From an uncultured Muribaculaceae bacterium (GTDB lineage: Bacteria; Bacteroidota; Bacteroidia; Bacteroidales; Muribaculaceae): 8,770 nt of DNA. The notes below the pieces were generated by a model, which was not told where the DNA came from, searched no databases, and was given only the letters and a program-made list of their open reading frames with translations. Position 1 is the stretch's first letter; every line of letters starts with the position of its first letter. The position numbers and the translations under genes are program-made. Positions 1 to 5,266 of the stretch are shown here, in pieces. The DNA lies in NCBI GenBank assembly GCA_948788915.1, contig CAQFOZ010000076.1:1-8770 (forward strand). The letters are read 5' to 3'.

Positions 1-38
1 ACCTTGCCGCAGTTTTCACATTTCCGTTGGGTTCTCAT
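1..38 (-). CDS. Start of a CxxC (zinc-ribbon-like) protein, partial
   Basis: Only the first 12 codons are inside the window. An ATG on the minus strand at 38-36 opens a frame reading MRTQRKCENCGK before running off the left edge. The CxxCG motif preceded by basic residues resembles the first knuckle of a zinc ribbon. The phased repeat arrays lie directly upstream of it. A second minus-strand ATG at 57-55 is in another frame and stops after 13 codons, so it was not chosen. No family can be named from 12 residues. The gene itself is an inference from the start codon and the motif. Confidence 0.35.
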   Translation of the reverse strand, partial: MRTQRKCENCGK

Positions 39-89
39 ACACGCATATTTTTGTCATTCTACAATCAAATCCGTGTATTCCCGCCGCCT

Positions 90-224
90 GTAAACCGAAG
101 TCAACCGTTGACAACCGATGTCAACTCCGCCATATGAAATGACGCTTTCAGAGTCCGCTCATCTGTCACTGTAAACGGGCGTCAACCATCGTAAACCGAT
201 GTAAACTATCCCCTATAAAATGAC
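90..224. repeat. Two arrays of four phased 10-bp repeats, 81 bp apart
   Basis: Bases 90-129 hold four consecutive 10-mers (gtaaaccgaa, gtcaaccgtt, gacaaccgat, gtcaactccg). Bases 171-210 hold four more (gtaaacgggc, gtcaaccatc, gtaaaccgat, gtaaactatc). The consensus is GT(A/C)AAC followed by four variable bases. Each array is followed at the same offset by a related tail: catatgaaatgac at 131-143 and cctataaaatgac at 212-224. The whole unit of about 54 bp is therefore duplicated with an 81-bp period. A 10-bp period places every copy on the same face of the helix, as in iterons or cooperative operator arrays. No reading frame crosses both arrays without a stop. The function is unknown. Confidence 0.75.
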
Positions 225-391
225 AAAAGCGGAAAGCTCCAGCTTCTCCGCGGTAGAAATACGTTGCAAAAATATGCCTAAAAACGGGCATCTCCAAATA
301 CGATCCGTCAAAGTGTTAAAATCAGCAATATTCTAATAATCAACGATATTATGCCTATTGTTCCGTGTTGTTCATAGTCTTTCCCTATCCT
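225..391. other. Intergenic stretch, no gene seen
   Basis: This sequence lies between the repeat arrays and the end of the LRR gene. Stops interrupt all long frames. On the minus strand one frame stays open from about 320 to 214, where a TAG ends it just before the repeat array, but it has no ATG, so it is at best a remnant. No clear terminator hairpin follows the LRR gene here. Confidence 0.5.
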
Positions 392-727
392 CTAATTACA
401 GTAACCGAATGCGTAATCGCCAATAGTAGTCACGGAGTTGGGGATATCAACACTGGTAAGAGCCTTACAAAGATAGAATGCACGATCGCCAATAGTAGTC
501 ACGGAGTAACTTTTTGACTCATAAATAGTATTTGGATATATAGTCAGATGTCCTTTCCCTGAAATAGGGCAATAGTCTACTATCGCCACAGTTCTGTCTA
601 TTTCCGAGATGATATTATAACAAAAAGCATCATCTGTGAAATCGTATCCGTATGCTTGGGATGTGGTAGCGGATGCCATCCCTAAAGTTGACATCAGCAT
701 TAAGAATTTTAATTTGATTGTTTTCAT
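392..727 (-). CDS. Short BspA-like leucine-rich-repeat surface/secreted protein, probably truncated
   Basis: This gene encodes a 111-residue exported protein of the BspA-like LRR_5 type, a family often involved in surface adhesion in Bacteroidales. Residues 1-25 form a signal peptide: basic MKTIKLK, a hydrophobic core, and an SQA cleavage-like site before YGYDF. Residues 30-74 look like the usual BspA N-terminal cap. Residues 75-97 are one complete 23-residue repeat (SVTTIGDRAF...LTSVDIPN), and 98-111 are the first 14 residues of a second (SVTTIGDYAFGYCN), where TAG stops it. Family members normally carry many repeats, and the sequence after the stop does not resume the pattern. The protein is therefore either very short or a deletion remnant. 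Its ATG overlaps the TGA of the upstream gene as ATGA, which suggests translational coupling. Confidence 0.75.
   Translation of the reverse strand: MKTIKLKFLMLMSTLGMASATTSQAYGYDFTDDAFCYNIISEIDRTVAIVDYCPISGKGHLTIYPNTIYESKSYSVTTIGDRAFYLCKALTSVDIPNSVTTIGDYAFGYCN
416..507 (-). repeat. Perfect 23-bp direct repeat within the LRR gene
   Basis: The sequence atcgccaatagtagtcacgg, extended by agt, occurs at 416-438 and identically at 485-507. The offset is 69 bp, exactly one 23-codon LRR unit. It encodes the start of each repeat (SVTTIGD). Identical blocks spaced by whole repeat units are natural sites for slippage or unequal recombination. Confidence 0.85.
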
Positions 728-1092
728 TTTGCTTGGGGTGTTAATGTGATAATTCTTAACTTTTTAATCTCTGGCAACTCAGTAACAACTTCTATTCCGG
801 TCAATATTGGAGCATTATTAGGATAAGGTTGAATAATAGCTCGTCCAGCAAATATATAAGGCAAGTTCGGAACCGTTACGGTGTGCCGTTCATCTGTACT
901 GGTCACCCTTGCTGTACCGCTGAAACTCCATTTCAGATCTTTTTCCTCAATCAAACTGTCCTGGCTGATTTTAACATCGTTAATCCCTTTGAATATAAAA
1001 TCAGGATCATCAGGGAGAACAACCAAATTACCGTCCCTCCAATACTTCTCGATAAAATTCTCGAGACATTCAATTACGTCTTGTTTTCTCAT
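724..1092 (-). CDS. Hypothetical protein, 122 residues, coupled to the LRR gene
   Basis: I do not recognise this family. I chose the ATG at 1092-1090 (MRKQDVIECLENF). An in-frame TTG at 1119 would add nine residues but is an unlikely start in this group. The N-terminal 20 residues form an amphipathic helix (DVIECLENFIEKYW), followed by an acidic Pro/Asp turn (LPDDPDFIF). Residues 52-105 alternate hydrophobic and polar residues, as in beta strands (LKWSFSGTARVTS, HTVTVPNLPYIFAGRAII). The C-terminus is short and basic. There is no signal peptide or membrane segment, so it is probably cytoplasmic. Its TGA overlaps the ATG of the exported LRR protein by four bases, so the two are probably cotranslated. 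A hairpin with a T-run lies upstream at 1187-1149. Confidence 0.6.
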   Translation of the reverse strand: MRKQDVIECLENFIEKYWRDGNLVVLPDDPDFIFKGINDVKISQDSLIEEKDLKWSFSGTARVTSTDERHTVTVPNLPYIFAGRAIIQPYPNNAPILTGIEVVTELPEIKKLRIITLTPQAK

Positions 1093-1148
1093 TACACAAG
1101 AGTCCCACGTTGTCGACAAAATCCCCTCTCAACAAATAGTGATACAAT

Positions 1149-1187
1149 AAAAAAGGTGTGAGGATTGTATCTTGTCTTATCTCACAC
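1149..1187 (-). terminator. Hairpin followed by T6, minus strand
   Basis: GTGTGAG at 1156-1162 pairs with CTCACAC at 1181-1187 around an 18-base loop. Read on the minus strand, the stem is followed by CTTTTTT (T-run at 1154-1149), the layout of an intrinsic terminator. The large loop makes it weaker than a textbook case. It would end a transcript from the promoter at 1477-1446 before the 122-residue gene, or act as an attenuator ahead of it. Confidence 0.5.
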
Positions 1188-1370
1188 TTCAGGTCTTGGC
1201 GTACCTTTATCTACAAGATAAGACTGACAGCCCCACACCAGTCGCATATACGGAAGCCTTCCCAGGCAAAGGTATAGCAATCGATGTAGGTGTCATTGTC
1301 TTCTTATCTTCGTAGATAATACAAACCGCCAAGTTTGAAGTGTGAAGATAAAATTTCAATAACACCTTTT
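1151..1370. repeat. 220-bp imperfect inverted repeat (long palindrome)
   Basis: The two halves are related by inverted complementarity in one continuous register centred near 1263. The pairs found are AAAAGGTGT 1151-1159 with 1362-1370; CACACTTC 1183-1190 with 1337-1344; CTTGGCG 1195-1201 with 1327-1333; TTATCTAC 1207-1214 with 1312-1319; AAGATAAG 1215-1222 with 1303-1310; and TATAC 1247-1251 with 1272-1276. Small gaps and mismatches separate the blocks. It could be a decayed MITE-like element, a head-to-head duplication, or a long hairpin RNA. No transposase is present and no target-site duplication was identified. Confidence 0.65.
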
Positions 1371-1389
1371 CGGCAGAATTTTCTGCCAT
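1207..1389 (-). CDS. Possible 60-residue small protein inside the palindrome
   Basis: A minus-strand ATG at 1389-1387 opens 60 codons (MAENSAEKVLLKF...) ending in TAA at 1209-1207. Residues 20-26 are mildly hydrophobic and the rest is mixed. No domain is recognised. In favour, a good minus-strand promoter lies about 50 bases upstream and a terminator-like hairpin follows. Against, it is short, almost wholly contained in a palindrome, and has no recognised homology. It may be a chance frame across a structured RNA, or a remnant of a longer gene. The TTG one codon upstream was not used as the start. Confidence 0.25.
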   Translation of the reverse strand: MAENSAEKVLLKFYLHTSNLAVCIIYEDKKTMTPTSIAIPLPGKASVYATGVGLSVLSCR

Positions 1390-1427
1390 CAATGAAAAGT
1401 AGAATTTATGGGACTGTCTCTACAGTC
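1372..1427. other. Two small hairpins beside the palindrome
   Basis: GGCAGAA at 1372-1378 pairs with TTCTGCC at 1381-1387 with a two-base spacer. GACTGT at 1412-1417 pairs with ACAGTC at 1422-1427 across CTCT. Both lie between the minus-strand promoter at 1477-1446 and the long palindrome, so they would form near the 5' end of that transcript. The second begins with GGGACTGTCTC, a sequence of the kind found at insertion-sequence ends, but no partner end was found. Confidence 0.45.
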
Positions 1428-1445
1428 TACCGTTAAATTCAAATG

Positions 1446-1477
1446 CAAATTTATTAATTAAATTTTTAATTTTCAAA
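1446..1477 (-). promoter_or_regulatory. Bacteroidetes-type promoter, minus strand
   Basis: On the minus strand, TTTG (1477-1474) and TAAATTTG (1453-1446) are separated by 20 bases. This matches the Bacteroides primary sigma consensus TTTG, 19-21 bases, TANNTTTG. The predicted transcript start is near 1439. The surrounding 1440-1480 is strongly AT-rich, so a chance match is possible, although spacing and both boxes agree. It would transcribe the palindrome, then the 122-residue gene and the LRR gene if the hairpin at 1187-1149 is read through. Confidence 0.5.
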
Positions 1478-1604
1478 TCTTACGGTTTATTGATAATCTG
1501 TATTGGAAATCTGTGATATCATAGTGATGTTTGAATTGGTAGATGTGATGATTACTGCAGATAGGGTTGTTTTATTTTTTTTCAATCTGACTTTTGCAGA
1601 TAAG

Positions 1605-1638
1605 TTTAGATAACTTCATTATAATTTCATTAATTTTG
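1605..1638 (+). promoter_or_regulatory. Candidate promoter of the acyltransferase gene
   Basis: TAATTTTG at 1631-1638 fits the Bacteroidetes -7 box TANNTTTG. A partial -33 box, TTTA at 1605-1608, lies 22 bases upstream. Transcription would start near 1645, about 15 bases before the ATG. Bases 1478-1604 show only AT-rich sequence with no gene. Confidence 0.4.
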
Positions 1639-1659
1639 TGTAGTAAATGAAATTGTATT

Positions 1660-2727
1660 ATGGCGTCAGCGAAACGAGTTGTCTTTCTGGACTATTTGCG
1701 GGTGATAGCGTGCTTTATGGTTATCATTGTGCACGTGTGCGAGTGTTATTATTGCGGAGCGGAGGGGGTGCTTATCGCAACTGAATCGGACAGATTGTGG
1801 GTAACTCTTATCGACAGTCTGTTGCGTCCGGCGGTTCCGTTGTTTGTGATGGCTTCGTCGTATCTTCTTTTACCTTTGTCTTACAGCACATCGGTTTTCT
1901 TTAAAAAAAGGTTTGTACGTGTGTTCATACCGTTCCTTTTCTGGATTCTGATGTATGCCATAGTTCCCCCTTTGATGGAAGATGGGAAAGGGATGGATGC
2001 AGTGTGGGCAAATATCGGACATATCCTTTATAATTTTACAGACAATGCCGGACATCTATGGTTTATTTATATGCTCATCGGTGTCTATTGCCTTATGCCC
2101 ATAATCTCACCATGGCTAAAAGAGATCGGGAAAAAAGGTGAACTGATTTTTCTCGCGATATGGTTTCTTACCACTTTCCACCATTATGCGAAGTCTTGTT
2201 TAGGGGGGATATGGGGAGAATGCATTTGGAATGAGTTTCATGCGCTTTATTATTATTCAGGATTCATAGGTTATGTTGTGCTTGCTCATTTTGTCCGCAC
2301 GCATATCCGTTGGTCTCTGAGAAAATCATTGCTGATAGGAATCCCTTGCATCCTTTTGGGATATGCAGTTACAGCCGGATTCTTCTATTCCAACAGCCTT
2401 GTAACGACAGATTATTATATTGTTGAGCTCAGCTGGCGGTTCTGTACGTTTAATGTCGCTTTGATGACGTTTGGAATGTTTGTGATCCTGAGGCATCTGG
2501 ATTGTACAAATCCGGTTATATACAAACCTGTGTCAAAAATATCCTCACTGAGTTATGGAATATATTTGATGCATATCTTTGTGCTTACATTTATGTTCGG
2601 TCTGTTGGGCAGCCATTTTTCTACACCTGCTGCCATACTTGTTGTAGGTTTGTCTACTTTTGCCGGTTGTTGTCTTATAACATGGCTGTTATCCAAGATT
2701 CCCGGGCATAAATATATTATAGGGTAA
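1660..2727 (+). CDS. Acyltransferase 3 family membrane protein (probable O-acetyltransferase)
   Basis: This is a 355-residue polytopic inner-membrane protein of the acyltransferase 3 (OafA/WecH-like) family. Members move acetyl or similar groups onto sugars of surface polysaccharides or other envelope molecules. Family marks are LDYLRVIACFMVIIVH at 10-25 with the conserved Arg14 and His25, RPAVPLFVMASSYLLLP at 56-72 (the usual Ser-Gly is Ser-Ser here), HLWFIYMLIGVYCLMPI at 132-148, and ISSLSYGIYLMH at 294-305. About ten hydrophobic segments fill the length, which is normal for the family. The start follows a candidate promoter by about 20 bases. The next gene begins six bases after its stop, so they are probably cotranscribed. 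The acceptor cannot be told from sequence, and no glycan-synthesis genes lie nearby in the window. Confidence 0.85.
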   Translation: MASAKRVVFLDYLRVIACFMVIIVHVCECYYCGAEGVLIATESDRLWVTLIDSLLRPAVPLFVMASSYLLLPLSYSTSVFFKKRFVRVFIPFLFWILMYAIVPPLMEDGKGMDAVWANIGHILYNFTDNAGHLWFIYMLIGVYCLMPIISPWLKEIGKKGELIFLAIWFLTTFHHYAKSCLGGIWGECIWNEFHALYYYSGFIGYVVLAHFVRTHIRWSLRKSLLIGIPCILLGYAVTAGFFYSNSLVTTDYYIVELSWRFCTFNVALMTFGMFVILRHLDCTNPVIYKPVSKISSLSYGIYLMHIFVLTFMFGLLGSHFSTPAAILVVGLSTFAGCCLITWLLSKIPGHKYIIG

Positions 2728-2733
2728 AAGACG

Positions 2734-3519
2734 ATGGGTATGCAGTTGTCTAAGAATAAAATAAGTCAATATTCCGGGTTGGGTCTGGGTAAGATGCGTT
2801 CCAAAACGGGGCTGTTTGCAGTTGAAGGGTGGAAAAGTGTCTCAGATTCATTAAATTTTTTTGAGCTTGAGGCTTTTATAATGCGCTCCGGTTCGGATGT
2901 GTTTGATCTGCATCCTGAATTGAAGTCGGCTTTAGCCTATGAAAAAACATATGAGGTGAGTGCTTCCGATATGAAAAGAATGTCGTCGTTGGCAACTCCC
3001 TCTGATGTAATGGCGGTTTTCAGGCTACCGTACAAAGATGATGATGACCTTAAAGCAGAGGCGGACAAACTGTATCTGATGCTTGACGGCGTGAGGGATC
3101 CCGGAAACATGGGTACGATAGTGAGGACTGCGCACTGGTTTGGCATTACAAAGATTTTTGCATCAGAAGATTGTGTGGATATATACAATCCTAAGACGAT
3201 ACAGTCTACGATGGGATCTTTGGGACGGGTTAAAGTAGTGTATTGCAATTTGAAAGAGGTAATACATGCGAATCCGCATATACCGGTTTACGGCACACTG
3301 CTTGATGGCGAAAATATATATGAATCCTCATTGTCAGAGACAGGATTTATTGTCATGGGAAATGAGGGAAAAGGAATATCACCGGAAATAAGGGAATTGA
3401 TAAATCACAGGTTGCTAATTCCACCGTTCGACAGCGACAATCATTCGGAATCTCTGAATGTTGGAATCGCCACTGGCGTTATATTGGCTCTGTTCCGCAA
3501 AGCCGGTTACATTTCATGA
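2734..3519 (+). CDS. SpoU/TrmH family RNA 2'-O-methyltransferase
   Basis: This 261-residue SPOUT-class enzyme would transfer a methyl group from S-adenosylmethionine to a ribose 2'-OH in rRNA or tRNA. Residues 1-100 resemble the substrate-binding domain of RlmB-like proteins (KTGLFAVEGWKSV at 24-36). The knotted catalytic domain spans about 113-256: motif 1 LDGVRDPGNMGTIVRTA (117-133, with Asn125 and Arg131), motif 2 FIVMGNEGKGIS (205-216), and motif 3 ending in SLNVGIATGVIL (240-251). Length and motif order are normal. The specific RNA target is not determinable, so no gene symbol is given. It follows the acyltransferase by six bases. Its TGA overlaps the stop of the convergent YraN gene. 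Confidence 0.9.
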   Translation: MGMQLSKNKISQYSGLGLGKMRSKTGLFAVEGWKSVSDSLNFFELEAFIMRSGSDVFDLHPELKSALAYEKTYEVSASDMKRMSSLATPSDVMAVFRLPYKDDDDLKAEADKLYLMLDGVRDPGNMGTIVRTAHWFGITKIFASEDCVDIYNPKTIQSTMGSLGRVKVVYCNLKEVIHANPHIPVYGTLLDGENIYESSLSETGFIVMGNEGKGISPEIRELINHRLLIPPFDSDNHSESLNVGIATGVILALFRKAGYIS

Positions 3520-3894
3520 TAACGGTGGAAGAAAGGCATCCGGAATGTGCCGGATTTCATAATGCTCAGGTGTGCCGGTAATTGTTATTATATCAAGGCG
3601 GTATTCGTATGGATGCTTAAGTCCCCGCAGATAAATATCTCCACCCTTCACAATTTTTCTCATTTTCTTTTCATCTATAGCCTCGGCAGGAAGCATATAA
3701 TCACCTTTGCGGGCCTTGACTTCCACAAAGATGATTATATTTCCCTTTTCGGCTATAATGTCAATTTCAATTGTGTTGCCTACGCGCCAATTTGTTTCGC
3801 GAACAGTATATCCATGAGTTATAAGATAATCACAGGCAATCTTTTCAGCCTGTTTGCCCCATTCTCTATTACTTTCTCCGGATTTGCTATTCAT
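3514..3894 (-). CDS. YraN family (UPF0102) endonuclease-like protein
   Basis: This 126-residue protein belongs to the YraN/UPF0102 family, which has a restriction-endonuclease-like fold and an unsettled role, possibly in DNA repair or recombination. The ATG at 3894-3892 was chosen; a TTG two codons earlier is also in frame. Family marks are GKQAEKIACDYLITHGY at 13-29 with Glu17, EIDIIAE at 43-49 with Asp45, and FVEVKAR at 56-62. Asp45, Glu58 and Lys60 form the PD-(D/E)xK-type site. The usual Gly before Glu-Ile-Asp is replaced (NTIEID). It is the last gene of the minus-strand operon, 23 bases after nadC. Its last six bases are shared with the end of the convergent methyltransferase gene. Confidence 0.88.
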   Translation of the reverse strand: MNSKSGESNREWGKQAEKIACDYLITHGYTVRETNWRVGNTIEIDIIAEKGNIIIFVEVKARKGDYMLPAEAIDEKKMRKIVKGGDIYLRGLKHPYEYRLDIITITGTPEHYEIRHIPDAFLPPLS

Positions 3895-3917
3895 TGACAA
3901 ATTTCTTTAGACGCTCA

Positions 3918-4766
3918 TTAATAAGCTTTGAAAGACATATCCAGACCTTTTACGGAGTGGGTGAGTGCTCCAACGGATATGAAGTCAACTCCTGCCTCTC
4001 CATATGCACGCAGATTTTCTATGGTTATGCCTCCGGAAGATTCTGTCTCAACTTTTCCGTTGACAAGTTCAACAGCTTCTTTAGTAAGCTCGGGAGTAAA
4101 GTTGTCAAACATGATACGGTCTACCCCTCCATGTTTAAGCACGCGACGGATATCGTCAAGACTCCTTACTTCAACTTCAACTTTCAGTTCCTTGCCGTTT
4201 GCCTTGCAATAGTCATCCGCCCTCTGGATAGCTTTCTCTATACTTCCTGCAAAATCAATATGATTATCCTTTATCAGAATCATATCGAACAAGCCTATAC
4301 GGTGATTCGTACCGCCTCCGATCTTAACAGCTTCTTTCTCCAGCATCCGCATTCCGGGTGTTGTCTTGCGTGTGTCAAGAACGCGGGTATGCAGACCCTT
4401 GAGTTCATCCTGGTATTTGCGGGTCATTGTCGCAACACCACTCATGCGTTGCATTATATTAAGCATCGTCCGTTCTGCGATAAGTAATGCCCTTACAGGC
4501 CCCTCGGCCGTAAAAGCGACATCTCCCTTCTTTACTTCCGCTCCATCCTTTATAAATACTGTCATTTTTATGGAGGGATCTACCTTATGAAGCACTTTTT
4601 CGGCAACCTCAACACCTGCAAGTATACCGTTTTCTTTGATAATAAGGCGAGAACGCCCCATCGCATCCGCCGGTATGGTGGAAAGGGTAGTGTGATCACC
4701 GTCGCCTATATCTTCTGCAAAAGCAAGGTTCAACAGATCTTCTATTAATTCATCTCTTGTTTTCAT
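3918..4766 (-). CDS. nadC: Nicotinate-nucleotide pyrophosphorylase (quinolinate phosphoribosyltransferase)
   Basis: NadC converts quinolinate and PRPP to nicotinate mononucleotide, CO2 and pyrophosphate, the step where de novo NAD synthesis joins the shared pathway. The product has 282 residues, typical of the family. The chosen start is the ATG at 4766-4764 (MKTRDELIEDLLNLAF), not the in-frame TTG four codons upstream. Visible motifs are EDIGDGDHT (18-26), ERTMLN (98-103), TRKTTPGMR (132-140), GGGTNHRIGLFD (150-161), KDNH (166-169), EVEV (197-200), FDN (220-222), ESSGGI (242-247) and SVGALTHS (264-271). Together they cover the quinolinate- and PRPP-binding residues. It lies 26 bases after rlmH and 23 before the YraN gene. 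No nadA or nadB is in the window. Confidence 0.96.
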   Translation of the reverse strand: MKTRDELIEDLLNLAFAEDIGDGDHTTLSTIPADAMGRSRLIIKENGILAGVEVAEKVLHKVDPSIKMTVFIKDGAEVKKGDVAFTAEGPVRALLIAERTMLNIMQRMSGVATMTRKYQDELKGLHTRVLDTRKTTPGMRMLEKEAVKIGGGTNHRIGLFDMILIKDNHIDFAGSIEKAIQRADDYCKANGKELKVEVEVRSLDDIRRVLKHGGVDRIMFDNFTPELTKEAVELVNGKVETESSGGITIENLRAYGEAGVDFISVGALTHSVKGLDMSFKAY

Positions 4767-4792
4767 GTTCTTATACAAATTTTACTACTTTT

Positions 4793-5266
4793 TTATTCGT
4801 GATGGTATTGTTCTCCCCTGAGAATTGTCATGGCGCGATATATCTGTTCCACAAAAAAAAGACGTACCATCTCATGGTTGAAAGTCATTTTTGACAATGA
4901 TAGTTGTGAATCGGCACGCTCATACATTTCCCGTGAGAATCCAAATGGTCCCCCGACAACAAATATAATTTTTTTTCTTCCCGCAAGCATTCCTTTCTCA
5001 ATAAAAGATGAAAATTCCACAGAAGAATATTGCTTTCCTCTTTCATCAAGAAGCACTACATAATCGCCCGGTTGAATCATTGAGATGATTTTTTGACCTT
5101 CCGCAATTTTTTGCTGTTCTTTGTCCAGTTTGGATAAATTCTTCAGGTCAGGGACTGTAATGATGGAAAAGGGGATATAATGTGATAGCCGTCTGGTATA
5201 TTCGGCTATCCCTTCCTGGATGAATCTTATGTTGGTTTTACCCACCGTGATGAGTTCAATATTCAT
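4793..5266 (-). CDS. rlmH: 23S rRNA (pseudouridine1915-N3)-methyltransferase RlmH
   Basis: RlmH methylates N3 of pseudouridine 1915 in helix 69 of 23S rRNA, acting on assembled 70S ribosomes as a SPOUT homodimer. The product has 157 residues, the normal size. Marks are MNIELITVGK at the N-terminus, LLDERGKQYSSVEFS (72-86), the SAM-binding loop FVVGGPFGFS (102-111), and the conserved tail LSLSKMTFNHEMVRLFFVEQ (122-141) followed by IYRAMTILRGEQYHH. Its ATG overlaps the TGA of the DoxX-like gene as ATGA, so translation is probably coupled. nadC starts 26 bases after its stop. Confidence 0.96.
   Translation of the reverse strand: MNIELITVGKTNIRFIQEGIAEYTRRLSHYIPFSIITVPDLKNLSKLDKEQQKIAEGQKIISMIQPGDYVVLLDERGKQYSSVEFSSFIEKGMLAGRKKIIFVVGGPFGFSREMYERADSQLSLSKMTFNHEMVRLFFVEQIYRAMTILRGEQYHHE

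Noticed and set aside
90..224. CRISPR array
   Set aside because: Repeat units are only 10 bp, contiguous and degenerate, with no spacers of uniform length and no cas genes.
829..1161. Plus-strand open frames across 829-1161 and 881-1150
   Set aside because: They lie antisense to the 122-residue gene, which has the more protein-like composition and is coupled to the LRR gene.
1410..1420. Insertion-sequence end (GGGACTGTCTC)
   Set aside because: It resembles the ends of some insertion sequences, but no inverted partner, target duplication or transposase was found in the window.
3895..3900. TTG starts for the YraN gene, nadC (4778), the 122-residue gene (1119) and the 60-codon frame (1392)
   Set aside because: Each has an in-frame ATG a few codons downstream that fits family N-termini or usual start use, so the ATG was taken.
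3894..4487. 197-codon plus-strand open frame
   Set aside because: It is antisense to nadC, whose motifs are all intact; the translated sequence has no recognisable features.
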